64,000 bases of DNA from the NCBI GenBank assembly GCA_028456385.1, contig JALNQF010000162.1:35445-99444 (forward strand), given 5' to 3'. Positions within the stretch are counted from its first letter, which is position 1, and each line of letters opens with the position of its first letter. The notes under the pieces were generated by a model. It was not told the origin of the DNA. It saw only the letters and a program-made list of their open reading frames with translations, and searched no databases. This DNA is from Ophiosphaerella korrae. Taxonomy: Eukaryota; Ascomycota; Dothideomycetes; Pleosporales; Phaeosphaeriaceae. Of the stretch, positions 46,801 to 58,800 are shown piece by piece. The translations under genes were made by a program, and so were the position numbers.

Positions 46801-49800
46801 AAACTAGATATCTAGAACCCTTACTAATAGATTAGAATTAAAAAAGGTAATAAGTAGAAAATACTATTCTAAATATAATATAAACTATTTAAATATATAG
46901 TTATACCTTTTAGATTAATAAACGTACTAGTAGTATTCTAAGAAAGAATTTATATAGTCCTAAGAGAGTACTTAGATATATTATATTTATATACTTAGAT
47001 AATATCTTTATATTTTTAGAATTAGAGGAAGAATATATATAATATATATACAAGGTACTAGAGAAACTAGTAGAAAACAAACTATTTCTTAAAATAAGAA
47101 AATGCGAATTCTATAAAAAAGAAATAGACTTCCTTAGATTTATTGTTAAGCTAAGAAAATTTAAGATTAACTTAAGAAAGATTAAGTTAATTAAAAAATA
47201 GCTAATAATAAAGAACCTATAAGAAGTATAATAATTTTATAGGCTAGTAAACTTTTATAGAAAGTTAATAGTAAGATAGTTTAAATATATAGAGCTATTA
47301 ACTAGACTTATATTAAAAGACACGCTATTTAAGTAGATAGAAGAATACAACGTAGTATTTAAATAGATTAAAAGGAAGTTTATAGAAAACCTAGTTATTA
47401 GAATATATAACCTAGAACTACTAGTAATAGTAAAAATAGATATATCTAATTTAGTCTATAGAATAGTACTAATACAAGAAGACCTAAGAACTAAGTAAGA
47501 ATACTTAGTTAAATATTTCTCTAAGAAAATAAAGCTAGTAGAGCTTAACTACTTAATTTATAATAAAAAAATACTAGTAATCTATAACGTATTTAAATAA
47601 TAGAGAGTATACTTATAAAGAGTAAAGTATAAGATAACGGTATATATAGACTATAAGAATCTTATAGGATTTATAAAAAATAAAGACCTATTATAACGCT
47701 ATACTAGATAGTAGGAATTTTTAATAATATTTAAATTTAAGGTTATATATATAAAAAGAAAGAATAACAAATTAGTAGATACTCTAAGTAGAAGACTAGA
47801 TTTATAAGAAGAAGTAAATACTACTAGTATAGTTCTAGTTAAGAATAAAGAAAGAAACTTAGTCCTAAATAAACCTAAAATAGCTATAATACTTAAGAGA
47901 AGTAGTAGCGAGCTAGATAAATAGATTTAGGAGAAAACAATAAAAGCTTCTAAAGAAATAGAAAAGCTAGAAATCTAAAATAGAATTATAAAAGTATATA
48001 GAAGGACGTACGTCTTAAATAAGATCTAAAGGGAATTTATATAACAATTCTACAAATTACTAGTATATAGATACTAGAGAATTAAGAAAATACTAAATAA
48101 GCTTTTAAGAGATTACTATATCCTAAAAGTAAGATAACTAGTAGAAAAAGTACTACAAGACTATATAGAATATTATAACTAGTTAAAGTTCTAGAGCGCC
48201 TTTAAGGAGTTATTATAATAGACTTTATTACGAAGTTGCTTTAGTTAAAAGACTTAATATTAGGAGTTAAGTATAATAGAATCTTAATAATAGTAGATAA
48301 ACTTATAAAGTACTTATACTTTAGACTATATAAAGAAAAAAGTAGGATAGAAGTTACTATATACTAGGTCCTAGGAACTATAGTTAGCTAGTATAGTATT
48401 CTAGATAAGATTATTATAGATAAAGACGTATAATTTATATTAAAACTATAAGGAAAAATAATAGCGTAATTAGGAATATAATATTAAATATTAATAAGGT
48501 ATTATCTATAGATAGATAGATAATTAGAATATATAAACTAGATGGTAGAATAATACTTAAGATACTACCTTAATTATAACTAGAATAATTAGGTATAGTT
48601 ACTACTTATAGTATAGCTAGTATACAATAGCGTAAAGAATATAGTAATAAAAGTATTACTTTTTTTTATAAACTATAGATTTAACCCTAATATATACTAA
48701 ATACTAAAAAATATAGAATCTTAGACCTTAAGAAGAGAAAACTTTATAAATAGATTAAAAGAAATACACAATTAGCTATAATAGGATATAGAGTTTCTAT
48801 AAGATTATATAGTAAAGTACTATAATAAGAAATATAAAAAGGGACCCTAATTTAAAAAAGAAGAAAAAGTATAGTTAATCTAAAGAAATATTAAGAGTAA
48901 ATAATCTAGTTTAAAACTAGATTACGTAAAAATAAGACTATATAAAATTAAGAAAAAACTTATACTAGTTATATTTAAATTAAAGCTACTAAGTAAGATA
49001 AAAATATATCTAACCTTCTATATAGCATTACTATAGAAAGTACTATAAAACGTATACCTACTAGTATATAAAGTAGACACGTATAGAGAATAAGAAGAAT
49101 AAGAAGTTAAAGAAATCCTAGTATACTAGTTCTATAATAGGAAAAACTACTACTTAGTAAAATAGATAAGTATAGATAAGAAAAGGTAACTATAAGAAAA
49201 TATATAAGAACTAAAGAATAACTTTAACTACTCTAAGAAACTAGAGGAGTTCTAAAATTAAAATCTTCTAGACTACCTAGTAGTAAATAGAGAAGACTTG
49301 CGCTACTAGCGACAAGTAAAGAGGCGCCTAACACGACTAATATAGTAGGAACCTAAGTAGCCCCTACTATATCCTTAAAGTCTAGCTTAGATTTAAGAAG
49401 AGTAAACTATTTAATAGACTTCTTATTGTTTTAGGCTTTTGTCTTACAAAGACAAGATAGATAGGCTTAATTATTAGATAACTACGTCTAATTATTAAGA
49501 AGACAAGACTAATATTCTTTTAGCGTATAACAAGAGACCTTATATAGCCTCTTATACTCCTTTTTAGCTTCTATAATCTATAATAATAGTTTTTCTTAAG
49601 GGTAGTTAATAGCTCTCCCTATTATAAAGAAGTATAGATATATAAATAAGTATTCTTAACCTATACTCTACTAGAGATACGCTAGAAAGGTTATAAGATA
49701 AATAAGTATTAGTATAAATATATACCTTATAAGCCTTACTATATTTTAAAAAAAGGTAGACTAGTAGAGGATTTAAAGACTTATAATAAGAATAAGGAAA

Positions 49801-49975
49801 TATTATAATACTATAGCGTAATATACAATCTACTAACTAAAAATAATAGAGAGTAGACTTAGTAAGTATAAAAGAAGATAAAGAACTTTATATTAATAAA
49901 GAAACTAGGTTAATAACTTTAGCCTTAAGATAAGAGAATAAAAACCTACTTAAAAGAGGAAATAGTATTATAAGT

Positions 49976-50417
49976 CTAATAAGAGAAATTAAAATAAAAC
50001 TAATTAGTCCTAACTTAAGTACTAACAAAGTATAGGATAAGTAGAGTAATAAGCTAGATTAAGAAATAACTTATAACTAAGATACGTAAAGTAATCCTTT
50101 AGTCTATTAAATGTATAGATAGAAAATAAATATAGATTAATAGATTAGTAATCTATTATCTATAGTTGCTAAGACTAGATACAAGTAATAGATTAATAGA
50201 TTAGTTAAGGTATATAATTAGTAACAATACGCATCTTTAGGATAGTATTAGCAATTTAATTATTAACTACGAGCAGTAATACACTAATATTACAAGACAT
50301 CTTTCTATTATTTATAAGCCTATTACTAATTACAATATAAGCTCTTGTTATTAACTTCTAATCTACTAATACCCTAACATAGGCTGTTTAAAGTCGATAA
50401 TAGATAGACTCCTAATA
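49976..50417 (+). repeat. 3' LTR of element D
   Basis: Starts TATTATAAGTCTAATAAGAG (RIP-changed TGTTAT...) after a polypurine tract and ends CTCCTAATA. The internal reverse-oriented gag fragment begins right after it. Confidence 0.7.
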
Positions 50418-51170
50418 CCTAGTTTCCTATATTTTTAATATACCTTATCTTTTATCTTTAATTAGTAGTCTTTTACGTAGTAACTTATCTTGTTATAGTT
50501 ATAGTACTTAAAGTCTTTCTTCTTTTTCTTGTTATCTTTATTTATATTAAGGATTATAAGGTCCCCCCTATTATAGTTTCTAAGTTACTCTCTATATTTA
50601 TTAGTATTCTATTTTTAAAGATTGTTATCTACTTATATTACTTACTTCTTTATAGCTTCTAGTATCCTTAGTTTTTCTATTTAAATTAACTTGTATTTGA
50701 TATTTAATTTTAGTCCTTGTTTAAATCTTAATATTAGGGATAGCTTAATCTATACTATATTTTACAATAGTTATTTAAACTGTAATATATAGTCTAGGAT
50801 ACTCTTAATTTATTTAAGCTTTTTAAGCTTTTCTTTAGCTTATTAAGTAATATCTACGTCTCTAAATACTACTTTTATTTATTTTGTAAAGTATTTATAA
50901 CTTCTAAAGATAGCTCTTATCTTATCTTTTTATATTCCTAGAGCTTGTAATAAATAATCTATCTAGTAGGGTTTAAACTATATTATTATATCTTCCTTAA
51001 AGTATATACTAATATACGCTACTTTCTTTTCTTCTATATTAAAGTATAGTACTTATATATCTATCTAGAGTTGTACTAAAGCTAAGAAGGGTCTTAGTTT
51101 CTTCTTTATTCTATAAAATTTTTTAAGAATAAGAATTTTAGGTAGCTTCTTTATTATACTAAGTTCTAGT
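50418..51170 (-). mobile_element. Minus-strand gag fragment of the same gypsy family
   Basis: Its reverse complement aligns with the gag and zinc-knuckle region of elements D and E (for example near 44400-44890). It is cut sharply on both sides by plus-strand LTRs and has no LTR of its own here. Confidence 0.68.
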
Positions 51171-54100
51171 TGTTATAGGTGTAACAAGAGAAATCGAGAT
51201 AGAACTAATTAGTCCTAACTTAAGTGCTAACAAAGTATAAGATAAGTAAGGTAATAACCTAGATTAGGAAACGCCCTATAACCTAGACACGTAAGACGTA
51301 AAGTAATCTATAAATATATATAATAGATTAAGGTAATCTATAAATACGTATAATAGATTAGAGTAATCTATAAATACGTATAATAGATTAGAGTAATCTA
51401 TAAGGTTGTACAAATAGATTACTAAGGGTATATAGTTAGTAAGGATACGTATTGTTAGGATAGTATTAGTAATCTAATCTTTAACTAAAAACGCTAATAC
51501 TTAATATTGTATACATAAATTAACTATTGTTTATAGTTATTACTTAATTAAAATATAAACCTTTGTTATTACTTTCTAACCTACTAATACCCTAGATAGT
51601 TATCTATAGTTAACAATAGGAGACCTATTATACTTTACTAATTTAGTTAATAGAAGAAGTAAAGCGTAAGTAGTATATAGTCTAAGCTAATACGATAGTA
51701 GAAAGTTTAACTAAGAAAGGAGGTAAAGCACTACTAAGTAGTTATAAGTTAGATAGAACTAACTAAGTAGTAGTTAAGACGTATTTAAACAACCTAATTA
51801 CTAAAAAAGGGGATATATAATTAATAATTAACGCCCTAGAAACGTAGAATAAGGAACTACAAGATTATATTAACTAAAACAAAGCTAAAATTAAAGCGAT
51901 TATAAAAGGATAGAATATAATAGAAAAAATTACTAAGAGACTAGAGATAAGTATAATAAAGAAGCTAGCTAAGATACCTATACTTAAGAAGTTTAATAGA
52001 ATAAGAGAAAAATTAAGACCCTTTATAGTATTAGTATAACTTTACATTAATATATAAGTACTATACTTTAATATAGAAGAGAAAAAGGTAATATATATTA
52101 GAATATATCTTAAGGAAGATACAATAAGATAGTTTAAACCTTAGTAGATAGATTATATAATATATACTCTAAGAATATAGAAAGACAAAATAAAAGCTAT
52201 TTTTAGAAGTTATAAATACTTTATAAAACAAATAAGAGTAGTGTTTAATAATATAGATATTACTTAATAAGCTAAATAGAAGCTTAAGAAGCTTATATAA
52301 TATAAAAGTATTCTAGAATATATATTATAGTTTAAATAACTATTATAAATTATAGAATAGAATAAGCTATCTCTAATATTATAATTTAAACAAGGACTAA
52401 ACTTAAAAATACAATACAAAATAATTTATATAGAAAAGCTATAACTACTAGAAGCTCTAAAGTAATAGGTAATATAAATTAATAATAATCTCTAAGAATA
52501 GAAAAAGAATAAATATAGAGGACTTACTTAGAACTATAATTAAGGAGATCCTATAATCCTTACTACTAACAAAGATAAAAGAAAGAAGAAGAATAAAGAT
52601 ATTACGTACTTTAACTATAGTAAGAAAAGCTACTACGTAAAAAATTATTAATTAAAATAAAGAAAAAACATAGTATACTATAAATATAGAAAACTAAGAT
52701 ACTTTGTAAAGGACTATAGAAGTAAGGACTCTAAGAAAAAAAAAGAAGCCTAGTTAAAAATAACTAAGGGTAAGAAGGAAGCACCTAAAGCACAGGCTAA
52801 ACTTTAAGAAAAAGTAGCTAGGAGTAGAGAGATATAGTACGTAATACTTAATTAGATCTTTTGTTATAATAATAACTACTATATATATCTTTCTAGTAAG
52901 TAGAGAGTAAGATAGTTTCTATAGAAGAATAGAGTAGTAGTAATAAAAGAAAGTAGAACCTAAGTATAGCTTAAAGAAATAAGACGTATAATAGACCTAC
53001 TAATAGAAGACTTAGAAGGAGAAGAGCCTTAGACCTTATTAATCTAGGCTAAAAGACTAGTACTAGATAAAGAGACTACTATAGCCTCTTCTAAAGAACT
53101 ATAAAGAGATAAGAGATAAGCTAATATAAAAGGTATAAAGTATACCTAGTTAAATATATATAGTTATAATAGCTATATAATAATAGATATAGTAGAACGT
53201 AATAAAGAAAAGAAATTTATTTAGAAATAGTTACTAGTTATACGTATAGAGGAAGCGTACAAAGACTAGAAAGAACGTAATCCTAAAGTAATAAGGTTTA
53301 CAATATTCTAAAAATAAATACAGTAATATATAGTTATAGTAAGGAAAATACCTATATAAAGAGAATAGTAGTACCTAGTAAGAAAAACGCAATAGATTAA
53401 TAAAGTCTATACACTATATATACTAGTAGTATACTATATCCTAATAATAGCAAGACCTAGTATAGATAAGTACTAGGTAGGGAACGATAAGAGAATAGAT
53501 CTAGAATATCTAGTACACCTAGAGATATTATAGATATTATACCTAAATATAAACTACTACTTATATAGAGAATTAAAAGTACAAAACTATATATAGCTAA
53601 TATAAAAGGAAGAATATAACTATATAAAGGTAATCTTAAAGAAAGAAATTAAAGGTTAGAATATAATTAGAATACCTAATAAAGAATATATATTAATTAG
53701 GCTTAGACGTAAACGATCTAAAGAATATATTTAAAGAAGGTTATAGTATAAGTATATATATAACAAATATCTAAAGTATAAAAACTATAAATATAAAGTA
53801 AAGTAGTAGCTCTAGAAAAATAGATAATTTAAAGAACAACCTAAGTATAAAAGATTAGAAGAGATAAGAAGCTAAATATTAGAAAATAAAGTATCTTCTA
53901 AGAAAAGAAGGTATAAATTATAATTAATAGTAGAGCTACAAGAAACTTTATATATAAGAAGTTTATAGAAAAATAGGGAATATACTATATAATAAAGAAA
54001 TACCCTTAATAACTAAGTATAATTAAAGGAAAACTATTCTAGGAACCTATTAGGTTTAAAACAGTACCCTCTATATTAAAATTAGAAGGCTTAGAAATTA

Positions 54101-55179
54101 AGAATATAGCTATAGATATAATAACAATTAATAATAAATAAGACGTAATATTAGGTATACTATAGTTATAAATAATTAACCTAAAGATTAATTAGAGAAT
54201 AGAGAAAATTAGTTACCCTAAAAAAGATATATTAAAATCTAATATAAATATATATAAAGGAGAGTTCTTAGAAGAATATAAGAAATAGGAAAAACAACTT
54301 ATAGAACTAGATAACTACCTTCTAGAATATTAACTATAAGATTTAGTAATAGACTTAGAAGAAAGAAAAATATAAGATAGAGCCTAGTCTATTAGAAAAC
54401 TAAAAAAGAATTTAAGATTAAATAAGTATTTATTAAAAGCGCAATAAGGAAAGAATAGATAAAAGAATCCTAATCCTTAGTAGTATATAGACTTATCTTT
54501 ATAGATAAGAAAGAGATAAAAGATAAATAACTTTACGTAGACTTTAGAAAAACAAACGTAATTATAAATAAGAATTAATACTCTTTACTACATATAAACA
54601 AAATACAAAATAGGCTATAAAAAGCTTAAATCTTTATAAAGCTAGATATCTAGAACGCCTACTACTAAATTAGAATTAAAAAAGGCAATAAATAGAAAAT
54701 AGCGTTTAAAATATAGTATAGACTATTTAAATATATAGTTATACTATTTAGATTAATAAATATACTAGTAGTATTCTAAGAAAAAATTAATATAGTCTTA
54801 AGAGAATACTTAAACGTATTTATATTTATATACTTAGATAATATCCTTATATTCTTAGAAATAGAGGGAGAACACATATAATACGTATATAAAGTACTAG
54901 AAAAACTAGTAGAAAATAAATTGTTCTTTAAAATAAAGAAATAGATTTCCTTAGATTTATTATTAAACGAGGAAAAATATAGATTAACTCTAATAAGATT
55001 AAGATAATCTAGAAATAGCTAATACTAAAAAACCTACAAGAGTTATAGTAACTATATAGACAAGTAAACTTTTATAGAAAACTAATAGTAAGATAGTTTA
55101 AAATAATAGAACTACTAATAAGGCTTATAAAGAAAGACACGCTATTTAGATAGATATAGGAATATAATAAGGTATTTAA
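51171..55179 (+). mobile_element. Ty3/gypsy element E (plus), 3' truncated
   Basis: The LTR at 51171-51632 starts TGTTATAGGTGTAACAAGAG and ends ACCTATTATA. Gag and pol follow: knuckle region near 52600-52720, retropepsin near 53920-54200, reverse transcriptase near 54480-54960. Homology to elements B and D stops abruptly at 55179, at the start of the RNase H-proximal region. Integrase, tail and 3' LTR are missing. Confidence 0.75.
51311..51420. repeat. Tandem repeats inside the LTR of element E
   Basis: Three to four copies of an approximately 30-bp unit built of AATCTATAAATACGTATAATAGATTA. Each unit is partly self-complementary (AATCTAT...ATAGATT), so it can form hairpins. Confidence 0.7.
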
Positions 55180-55480
55180 TATTATAGGTACTTTTCTTCC
55201 TACCTAAAACCTCTCTTTAAGCCTCTCCCTTTAAATCTCCCTTTAAGCTCCTTAGGCACCCCTAGGATTACTCTTAGAGCTACTTAGGATTACGTACGCT
55301 CTTTAGATATATAAACACCTTCGTAAGCCTATAAATCCTTTAAGGATTTATCTTACTTTATTAATATACCTATTATTCTATTATATCTAACTCTTGCTAA
55401 ATACTCCTTATAATTTAAATCCTTCTTACTCTAACTAAGAAGTAGTTGTTAGATTAAATTTATTATAACTAATTAAAGAG
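55180..55480. other. Unassigned insert between two gypsy elements
   Basis: It begins TATTATAGGTAC exactly where element E homology ends, so it may be a RIP-changed LTR start. It holds a CT-rich stretch with CTCTTTAAGCC/CTCCCTTTAA-like repeats (55210-55255) and a TATA-like GATATATAAAC near 55316. No coding content seen. Confidence 0.35.
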
Positions 55481-55822
55481 TGTAAGGTAGACTTCACGCA
55501 AGATAACTTAATAAGGCAGTTTCAATAATTAACTAAAAAGAGTAAATAGTAGATAAAGCTATCTAAGTAAGTACTAGGTATATATACCTAGTAGCTTACT
55601 AAGCGCTAACTAAAAGTAGAAAGATAGTTAAATGTTAGTAAGTTGTAAACTTACTAACATATTAGTAAGTTCGCAATGTTAGTAAGTTTGCGATGTTAGT
55701 AAGTTGCAAACTTACTAACATGTTAGTAAGTTTGTAATGTTAGTAAGTTTGCAATATTAGTAAGTTGCAAACTTACTAATATTAGTGCGAAAATAAGAGA
55801 TATAAGGGATAACTCCCTTACA
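55481..55822 (-). repeat. 3' LTR of element F
   Basis: 342 bp bounded by TGTAAGG and CCTTACA, a 7-bp terminal inverted repeat. Its first 120 bp match 63885-64000 almost base for base. Confidence 0.85.
55633..55790. repeat. Palindromic repeat cluster in the element F LTR
   Basis: Seven or so units of TTAGTAAGTT spaced by short linkers, three times pairing with AACTTACTAA to form hairpins such as GTTAGTAAGTT-GCA-AACTTACTAAC. Direct and inverted copies alternate over about 155 bp. Confidence 0.85.
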
Positions 55823-58800
55823 CGTCTCCCTCCTTTTAAAGAGCGAATTCCTAGAGCTTAAAAAGGGCTCTAATTAACTAATAATACCTATTAGGTAGTA
55901 GTAGTAGTAGCTAAGGATAAGGAGGTTAACTGTTTTTAGAGTCAAAATCGTTATTTATAGAGTATAGAGCTAAGGTTTTTACTAATTTTAGTACAAAATT
56001 AAGACGCGCGCAACTTCTATATATAAAACGTATCGACTACAAACCCTTTTCTACTACCTCTACTTTACGCTAACAAAATCAAACCTAAAAGTGTTCGCAT
56101 ATAGTATAAGGGAAGGCAAAGTTAACGCTACTAAGCAACTTAATAGCGCTAGATCTCTATATAGGTGCCTACTATAGATATAGGCTTTGCGATAGGTAGG
56201 TTCGTTAATATAGGGGACCTAGTAAGCCTAATATTTGCGAGTATTAGGGGGTGGGCGGCGTAGAGCAGCCCTAGCTAGGAATTTAGTAGCTAGTCGTAAA
56301 TTCTGCAACAGTAAACTAGACCCGCACGTAACTAGTTATAAGGGAGCGTAGTAGTCGCAGCCGTAGCGGCGGGGGTAGGCCCTAACCTAAAAAGAGTCCT
56401 ACGCTTACTAGCTAAGGTAAACTATTCCTGCTATTTTTGCGCTGTAATTTATCTTTAGCTAGTAGTAAAGTTTTCTAATTGCGCCTTAGAGGGCCTTTTT
56501 GCGCCTACTAATAGCTAGGGTGCCCTACTAGGTTGCGTCTTTGTTAGGCTCTATTTTAGGCATATAGTTAGAGTTTTAGGCTTCTCTAGGTAGTTCTAGT
56601 AAAGGTTAAAGGCGGCGATTGCACTTTATAAGGGGCTTTTTTGCGCCTATTAATAGTTAGGATACTCTAATAGGTTATATCTTTGTTAGGGCTCTATTTT
56701 TTAGGTATGCGCAGAGTTAGTAGTTTAGCTTTCTCTAGGTAGTTCTAGTAAAAGTTAAAGGCGGCTTTATATTTTATAAATTCTTCTACTAGCTCCTATA
56801 TAGGTTTATTATAGCTAGTCTAGTAGACTAGGTAGTACTATCCTACGTGTTTTCTGCGCTCTTTAAAGCGTACGTCTAAGATAGCTTCTACTAGGTATTC
56901 TTTGTATACGCTACTAGTTTCTTCGTTAGTAATAATAATAGGGATTAGCTATAGCGGGTCTTAATCTAGTAGGGGCTTCTAATCTCTAGGGCGTAAGAGT
57001 TTTAGAGAGAAGACTAAGAATACGCCTTTGCTTAGTATCTCTTAGGGTAGTGCTAGCTTATATGCTCTACTATTGTAGATAACTCTCTTAATAGGGTATA
57101 GGCCTGCCTATTAGTAGTCTAATTTTAGGGTTAGCTAAGTAGTTCTCTAATTAGCTATGCTAACATAGGCTTAGTTACTAACTTTATATACTAGTCTACT
57201 TTAGCGAGAGGTATTAGCTTAGGCTACTTGCTCTTGTTGTACCTAGAGCATTTTTTCCTTAAGGTAGGCTACTAGGTTGCTGTAAGCGTTAAGCAGCTCG
57301 TTAGCTTGTATGCGTTAGTTGCGTTAGGCTAGGTTTAGTTAATTTTTGTTGTTTTCGCTAGAGTGTATACTACTATAGGGGTAATACCCTAGATCTGCAA
57401 GAAATAGGGTTATCCTAATAGATGTGTTAATAGTGTTATTTGCTTAGAACTTAGCTACGTGTAGCTAGGCTACCTAGTTATCCTGCGCGTAGTTAACGTA
57501 TTACCTTAGAAAGATCTCTAGGGCTTAATTTGCTTGCTTAGTTTAGCTATTAGTTTCTAGGTAGTATGTAGTCGAGAGCTTTTACGTAATATAGAGGCGT
57601 TTATATACGCGGCGCTAAAATTAACTAATAAAGGTCGTCCCTCTATTAGATACAATATTTATTAGGACTTTGTAAAGCTTAAAAACAGACATAAAATATT
57701 AGGTAGCTTCCTTAGGTTTTAGGGACTTATAAGAGAAGAAATAGCGTCTTTTTATAAGGTAGCAGCAAATTACAAGGATATATTTATAAATCTAGCTGCT
57801 GTTTTTGCTAGTTAGCAAGGCTTAGATATAGTCTACTAAGATATTAGTCTAAGGTGCGTAGGGAATTAGTATAGGTTAGAGGTAACTAAGTTTACTGTCT
57901 CGTAGGTTCTTCGTATAGTAGTAGATTAGGTATATATTGCAAAATTGCTTAATAGCTTAGGGCATCTTAGGCTAATAATAGCGCTTGTATATTAGATATA
58001 GCGTGCTGTAGGGTCCTTTGTAGCCTACTAACTAATAGTCGTAGTATAAATTAAAGATTTAGCGGCGTAGATAGGCGTTTAGGAGGATATATAGACGCGT
58101 TTTATTAACCTAAAGGCGCCTTTCTTTCTCTAATCTAGTAAAGCTAATATTAGCGTATAAGAAGTAGTATCCTACTTTATAGAAGGCTTTTAATAGTTTT
58201 TGTTATCTACTATCTATAGTAGTAAATATAGCTTAGGCTACGCGGTCTTCTAAATACGCTATATCTAGTAATTCTTCTATTAGGCGTAGGTCGACGATAT
58301 ATAGTAGGAGTTCTAGGTCTAGTTCTCTGTTATAGGGTAGTAGAAAATCCTCTAGTAGGTTTGCTAATTTTGGTTTTATTCCTATAATATAGTGAAGGCA
58401 GGTGTATACTATAGTAGCTTGTTCTAGCGTAAATCTATCTAGCTTTTATAGGTCTACAAGGCTTAGAGCGCGAATTACTATATCTAGCGCGGGTTTTACG
58501 CCTAAGGCTAGGACTTAAGGGCTTAAGATAATTTAGTTAGCTCCTAATACTCGTAGATTAGAATTATCTATAGGGTAGTCCTGTAGTTAGCAGCTTAGGG
58601 CGTCTACAACCTCGTTTGTATCGCTAGGTGCGTATTCGATGTAGAAATTAAATTAGGATAAGAATAATAACTAGCGTACCTAGCAGCGATTAAGCTTTTT
58701 AGTTATTATAAAGGTTTCTAAATTACAGTAGTCTATTATAACGCGGATTGTATATAGACTACCTATAAGCTCTAGTTCCTATTCTTTAAATACTTAGATT

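Larger units (their letters stand above)
43286..50417 (+). mobile_element. Ty3/gypsy element D (plus), RIP-degraded
   Basis: The LTRs are 43307-43824 and 49976-50417. Gag begins after 43830, with a knuckle region near 44810-44900; retropepsin lies near 46100, reverse transcriptase near 46620-47100, RNase H near 47400-47700, integrase near 48200-48680, and the tail near 49080-49260. A polypurine tract (AAAAGAGGAAATAG) ends at 49975. The 21 bases at 43286-43306 (CCTACTTAGAAGGAGAGATAG) also look like the end of an internal region, as if another copy's 3' part preceded this LTR. No matching target duplication was found. Confidence 0.75.

Noticed and set aside
55165..55480. Solo LTR with TTTAA target duplication
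   Set aside because: A possible TTTAA repeat occurs at about 55175 and 55409, but element E homology does not resume after the second copy, so the insertion model fails.
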